Below are positions 61,890-64,000 of a stretch of 64,000 nt of DNA, in pieces. The translations under genes and the position numbers were made by a program. This DNA comes from Escherichia marmotae (GTDB lineage Bacteria > Pseudomonadota > Gammaproteobacteria > Enterobacterales > Enterobacteriaceae). Numbering within the stretch: position 1 is the stretch's first letter; each line of letters begins with the position of its first letter. The DNA lies in assembly GCF_002900365.1 (NCBI RefSeq), contig NZ_CP025979.1, positions 2,790,001 to 2,854,000 on the forward strand, read 5' to 3'. A model generated the notes under the pieces. That model ran no database searches, was not told the DNA's origin, and saw only the letters and a list, made by a program, of their open reading frames with translations.

Positions 61890-63512
61890 ATGCGCGTTAA
61901 CAATGGTTTGACCCCGCAAGAACTCGAGGCTTATGGTATCAGTGACGTACATGATATCGTTTACAACCCAAGCTATGATCTGTTGTATCAGGAAGAGCTT
62001 GATCCAAACCTGACCGGTTATGAGCGCGGGGTGTTAACTAACCTGGGTGCTGTTGCCGTCGATACCGGGATCTTCACCGGCCGCTCACCAAAAGATAAGT
62101 ATATCGTCCGTGACGATACTACCCGCGATACCTTCTGGTGGGCCGACAAAGGCAAAGGTAAGAACGACAACAAACCTCTCTCTCCGGAAACCTGGCAGCA
62201 TCTGAAAGGCCTGGTGACCAAACAGCTTTCCGGCAAACGCCTGTTTGTCGTTGACGCTTTCTGTGGCGCTAACCCGGACACTCGCCTTTCCGTGCGTTTC
62301 ATCACCGAAGTGGCCTGGCAGGCGCATTTCGTCAAGAACATGTTTATTCGCCCGAGTGATGAAGAGCTGGAAGATTTCAAACCAGACTTTATCGTCATGA
62401 ACGGCGCGAAGTGCACCAACCCGCAGTGGAAAGAACAGGGTCTGAACTCTGAAAACTTCGTTGCGTTTAACCTGACTGAGCGCATGCAGTTGATTGGTGG
62501 CACCTGGTACGGCGGTGAGATGAAGAAAGGGATGTTCTCAATGATGAACTACCTGCTGCCGCTGAAAGGCATTGCCTCCATGCACTGCTCCGCCAACGTT
62601 GGCGAGAAAGGCGATGTTGCGGTGTTCTTCGGCCTTTCCGGCACCGGTAAAACCACCCTTTCCACCGACCCGAAACGTCGCCTGATTGGCGATGACGAGC
62701 ACGGCTGGGATGATGACGGCGTATTTAACTTCGAAGGCGGCTGCTACGCGAAAACCATCAAGCTGTCGAAAGAAGCAGAACCCGAAATCTACAACGCCAT
62801 CCGTCGCGATGCGCTGCTGGAAAACGTCACCGTGCGTGAAGATGGCACTATCGACTTTGATGATGGTTCAAAAACCGAGAATACCCGCGTTTCTTATCCG
62901 ATCTATCATATCGAAAACATCGTTAAGCCAGTCTCCAAAGCGGGCCACGCGACTAAAGTGATCTTCCTGACCGCAGATGCTTTTGGCGTACTGCCGCCGG
63001 TTTCTCGCCTGACTGCCGATCAAACCCAGTACCACTTCCTCTCAGGCTTCACCGCCAAACTGGCCGGTACTGAGCGTGGCATCACCGAACCGACGCCAAC
63101 CTTCTCTGCCTGTTTCGGCGCGGCATTCCTGTCGCTGCACCCGACTCAGTACGCAGAAGTGCTGGTGAAACGTATGCAGGCGGCGGGTGCGCAGGCATAT
63201 CTCGTTAACACCGGCTGGAACGGCACTGGCAAACGTATCTCCATTAAAGATACCCGCGCCATTATCGATGCCATCCTGAACGGTTCGCTGGATAACGCAG
63301 AAACCTTCACCCTGCCGATGTTTAACCTGGCGATCCCAACCGAGCTGCCGGGCGTAGATACGAAGATCCTCGATCCGCGTAACACCTACGCTTCCCCGGA
63401 ACAGTGGCAGGAAAAAGCTGAAACGCTGGCGAAACTGTTTATCGACAACTTCGATAAATACACCGACACCCCTGCGGGTGCCGCGCTGGTCGCTGCTGGC
63501 CCGAAGCTGTAA
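61890..63512 (+). CDS. pck: phosphoenolpyruvate carboxykinase (ATP)
   Basis: First committed step of gluconeogenesis: oxaloacetate + ATP to PEP + CO2 + ADP. ATG 61890 after TAAGGAGC gives 540 residues (MRVNNGLTPQELEAYGISDV). The kinase P-loop is GLSGTGKTT (about residues 248-256), and metal and substrate residues are in LIGDDEHGWDDDGVFNFEGG. Full length. Confidence 0.97.
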   Translation: MRVNNGLTPQELEAYGISDVHDIVYNPSYDLLYQEELDPNLTGYERGVLTNLGAVAVDTGIFTGRSPKDKYIVRDDTTRDTFWWADKGKGKNDNKPLSPETWQHLKGLVTKQLSGKRLFVVDAFCGANPDTRLSVRFITEVAWQAHFVKNMFIRPSDEELEDFKPDFIVMNGAKCTNPQWKEQGLNSENFVAFNLTERMQLIGGTWYGGEMKKGMFSMMNYLLPLKGIASMHCSANVGEKGDVAVFFGLSGTGKTTLSTDPKRRLIGDDEHGWDDDGVFNFEGGCYAKTIKLSKEAEPEIYNAIRRDALLENVTVREDGTIDFDDGSKTENTRVSYPIYHIENIVKPVSKAGHATKVIFLTADAFGVLPPVSRLTADQTQYHFLSGFTAKLAGTERGITEPTPTFSACFGAAFLSLHPTQYAEVLVKRMQAAGAQAYLVNTGWNGTGKRISIKDTRAIIDAILNGSLDNAETFTLPMFNLAIPTELPGVDTKILDPRNTYASPEQWQEKAETLAKLFIDNFDKYTDTPAGAALVAAGPKL

Positions 63513-63535
63513 TCAGTTAAGTTAAGAGACAAAAG

Positions 63536-63566
63536 CCCCCGTTTCGCAAGATACGGGGGATTTTTT
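63536..63566 (+). terminator. pck terminator
   Basis: CCCCCGT / ACGGGGG arms with a 10-base loop and T6 tail, 23 bases past the pck stop and upstream of the next gene. Confidence 0.88.
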
Positions 63567-63586
63567 ATAGTAGAAAGGAAGCATCA

Positions 63587-63979
63587 ATGAGCTACGATTT
63601 AATGGTGTTTGAACGTAGTGCAGCCCCACAAGATCCGGCTGTTTTTATGGAATGGTATGAGAAGCAAACTTCGTGGAGTGAACAACACGACTACAATAAT
63701 TCAGAAATAAGCAGCCCCGCCCTTAGAAATTTTTACTCAACTCTGATTCAAACCTTCCCTAATTTAAATGGGTCGGATGCCCCCGATGACGAACAGTTCG
63801 ATAAGCTGGATGAGTCAGGATTAGATGTTTATTTGACCGACTATTCAATTGGAAAAAATATTATCTATATGGCATTTAGCTGGTCTGTAGCAGATGACGC
63901 ATTGAAAAAAGTTCGTGAAATAGCTCACCTTCATCAAGTTGGTTTTTGCAATGTAAGTAGCAATATGGAAGTTGAATAA
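63587..63979 (+). CDS. uncharacterised small acidic protein, possible immunity-type protein
   Basis: A 130-residue soluble protein (MSYDLMVFERSAAPQDPAVF) behind a good AAGGAAG ribosome site. It is strongly acidic, about 22 Asp/Glu to 8 Lys/Arg. Recognisable features are the MSYDLMVF start, an aromatic segment EWYEKQTSWSE, and TDYSIGKNIIYMAFSWSVA, resembling uncharacterised small proteins seen in many proteobacteria, some beside polymorphic toxins. I do not know its function. In K-12 the envZ-ompR genes follow pck; this gene is an insertion there. Its AT-rich codon use (runs such as AATTTTTACTC, AAAAATATTATC) differs from pck and suggests horizontal acquisition. The neighbour to the right is outside the window. 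Confidence 0.8.
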   Translation: MSYDLMVFERSAAPQDPAVFMEWYEKQTSWSEQHDYNNSEISSPALRNFYSTLIQTFPNLNGSDAPDDEQFDKLDESGLDVYLTDYSIGKNIIYMAFSWSVADDALKKVREIAHLHQVGFCNVSSNMEVE

Positions 63980-64000
63980 TCTTATCAACACGATGAGTCT

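Overview
The window is ordinary chromosomal core sequence from an Escherichia, most likely E. coli or a very close relative. Nearly every protein matches the E. coli K-12 product in length and almost in sequence, and the order rplB-S10-bfr-tufA-fusA-rpsL-tus-fkpA-slyD-kef-crp-argD-nir-cysG-yhf-trpS-dam-aroKB-hof-mrcA-igaA-hslO-pck is the K-12 order. It is not K-12 itself. S7 ends at 156 residues instead of running into the K-12 extension. A stand-alone prepilin peptidase (hopD) sits where K-12 has the gspA-O block. chiA is absent between bfd and tufA. An extra small gene follows pck.

Layout. 1-2721: start of the S10 ribosomal operon (minus strand) with its L4-controlled leader and promoter. 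2895-4102: hopD, then bfr and bfd. 4236-8795: the str operon (rpsL, rpsG, fusA, tufA) with promoter, S7 control region and terminator. 8818-10580: tusBCD (tRNA thiolation) and yheO. 10747-14746: folding and metal-handling genes (fkpA, slyX, slyD), yheV and the KefB/KefG potassium efflux pair. 15427-19497: yheS-yheT-yheU-prkB. 19552-23031: yhfA, crp with an autoregulatory site, yhfK. 23141-26477: argD, pabA, a frameshifted fic with an intact yhfG antitoxin gene, ppiA. 26742-33371: tsgA and the nitrite/siroheme operon nirBDC-cysG behind a textbook FNR/NarL promoter. 33648-41334: the yhfL lipoprotein, then the uncharacterised yhfS-yhfZ metabolic cluster. 41617-48059: trpS-gph-rpe-dam-damX-aroB-aroK. 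48460-51749: hofMNOPQ, the DNA-uptake pilus-assembly homologues, divergent from mrcA. 54574-59638: nudE, igaA, yrfG, hslR, hslO. 59788-63979: yhgE, pck and an uncharacterised acidic protein.

No phage, IS element, CRISPR array, tRNA or rRNA gene was found. The least ordinary parts are: (i) the yhfS-yhfZ cluster, where three copies of a TTCA-N6-TGAA palindrome lie upstream of yhfZ and yhfX and look like a private operator; (ii) the broken fic toxin next to its intact antitoxin; (iii) the extra AT-rich gene after pck, which may be an orphan immunity gene or other accessory insertion; (iv) the reduced hopD locus. Several intergenic gaps carry REP/BIME repeats. Family and product names rest on recognising the sequences; no database search was run.
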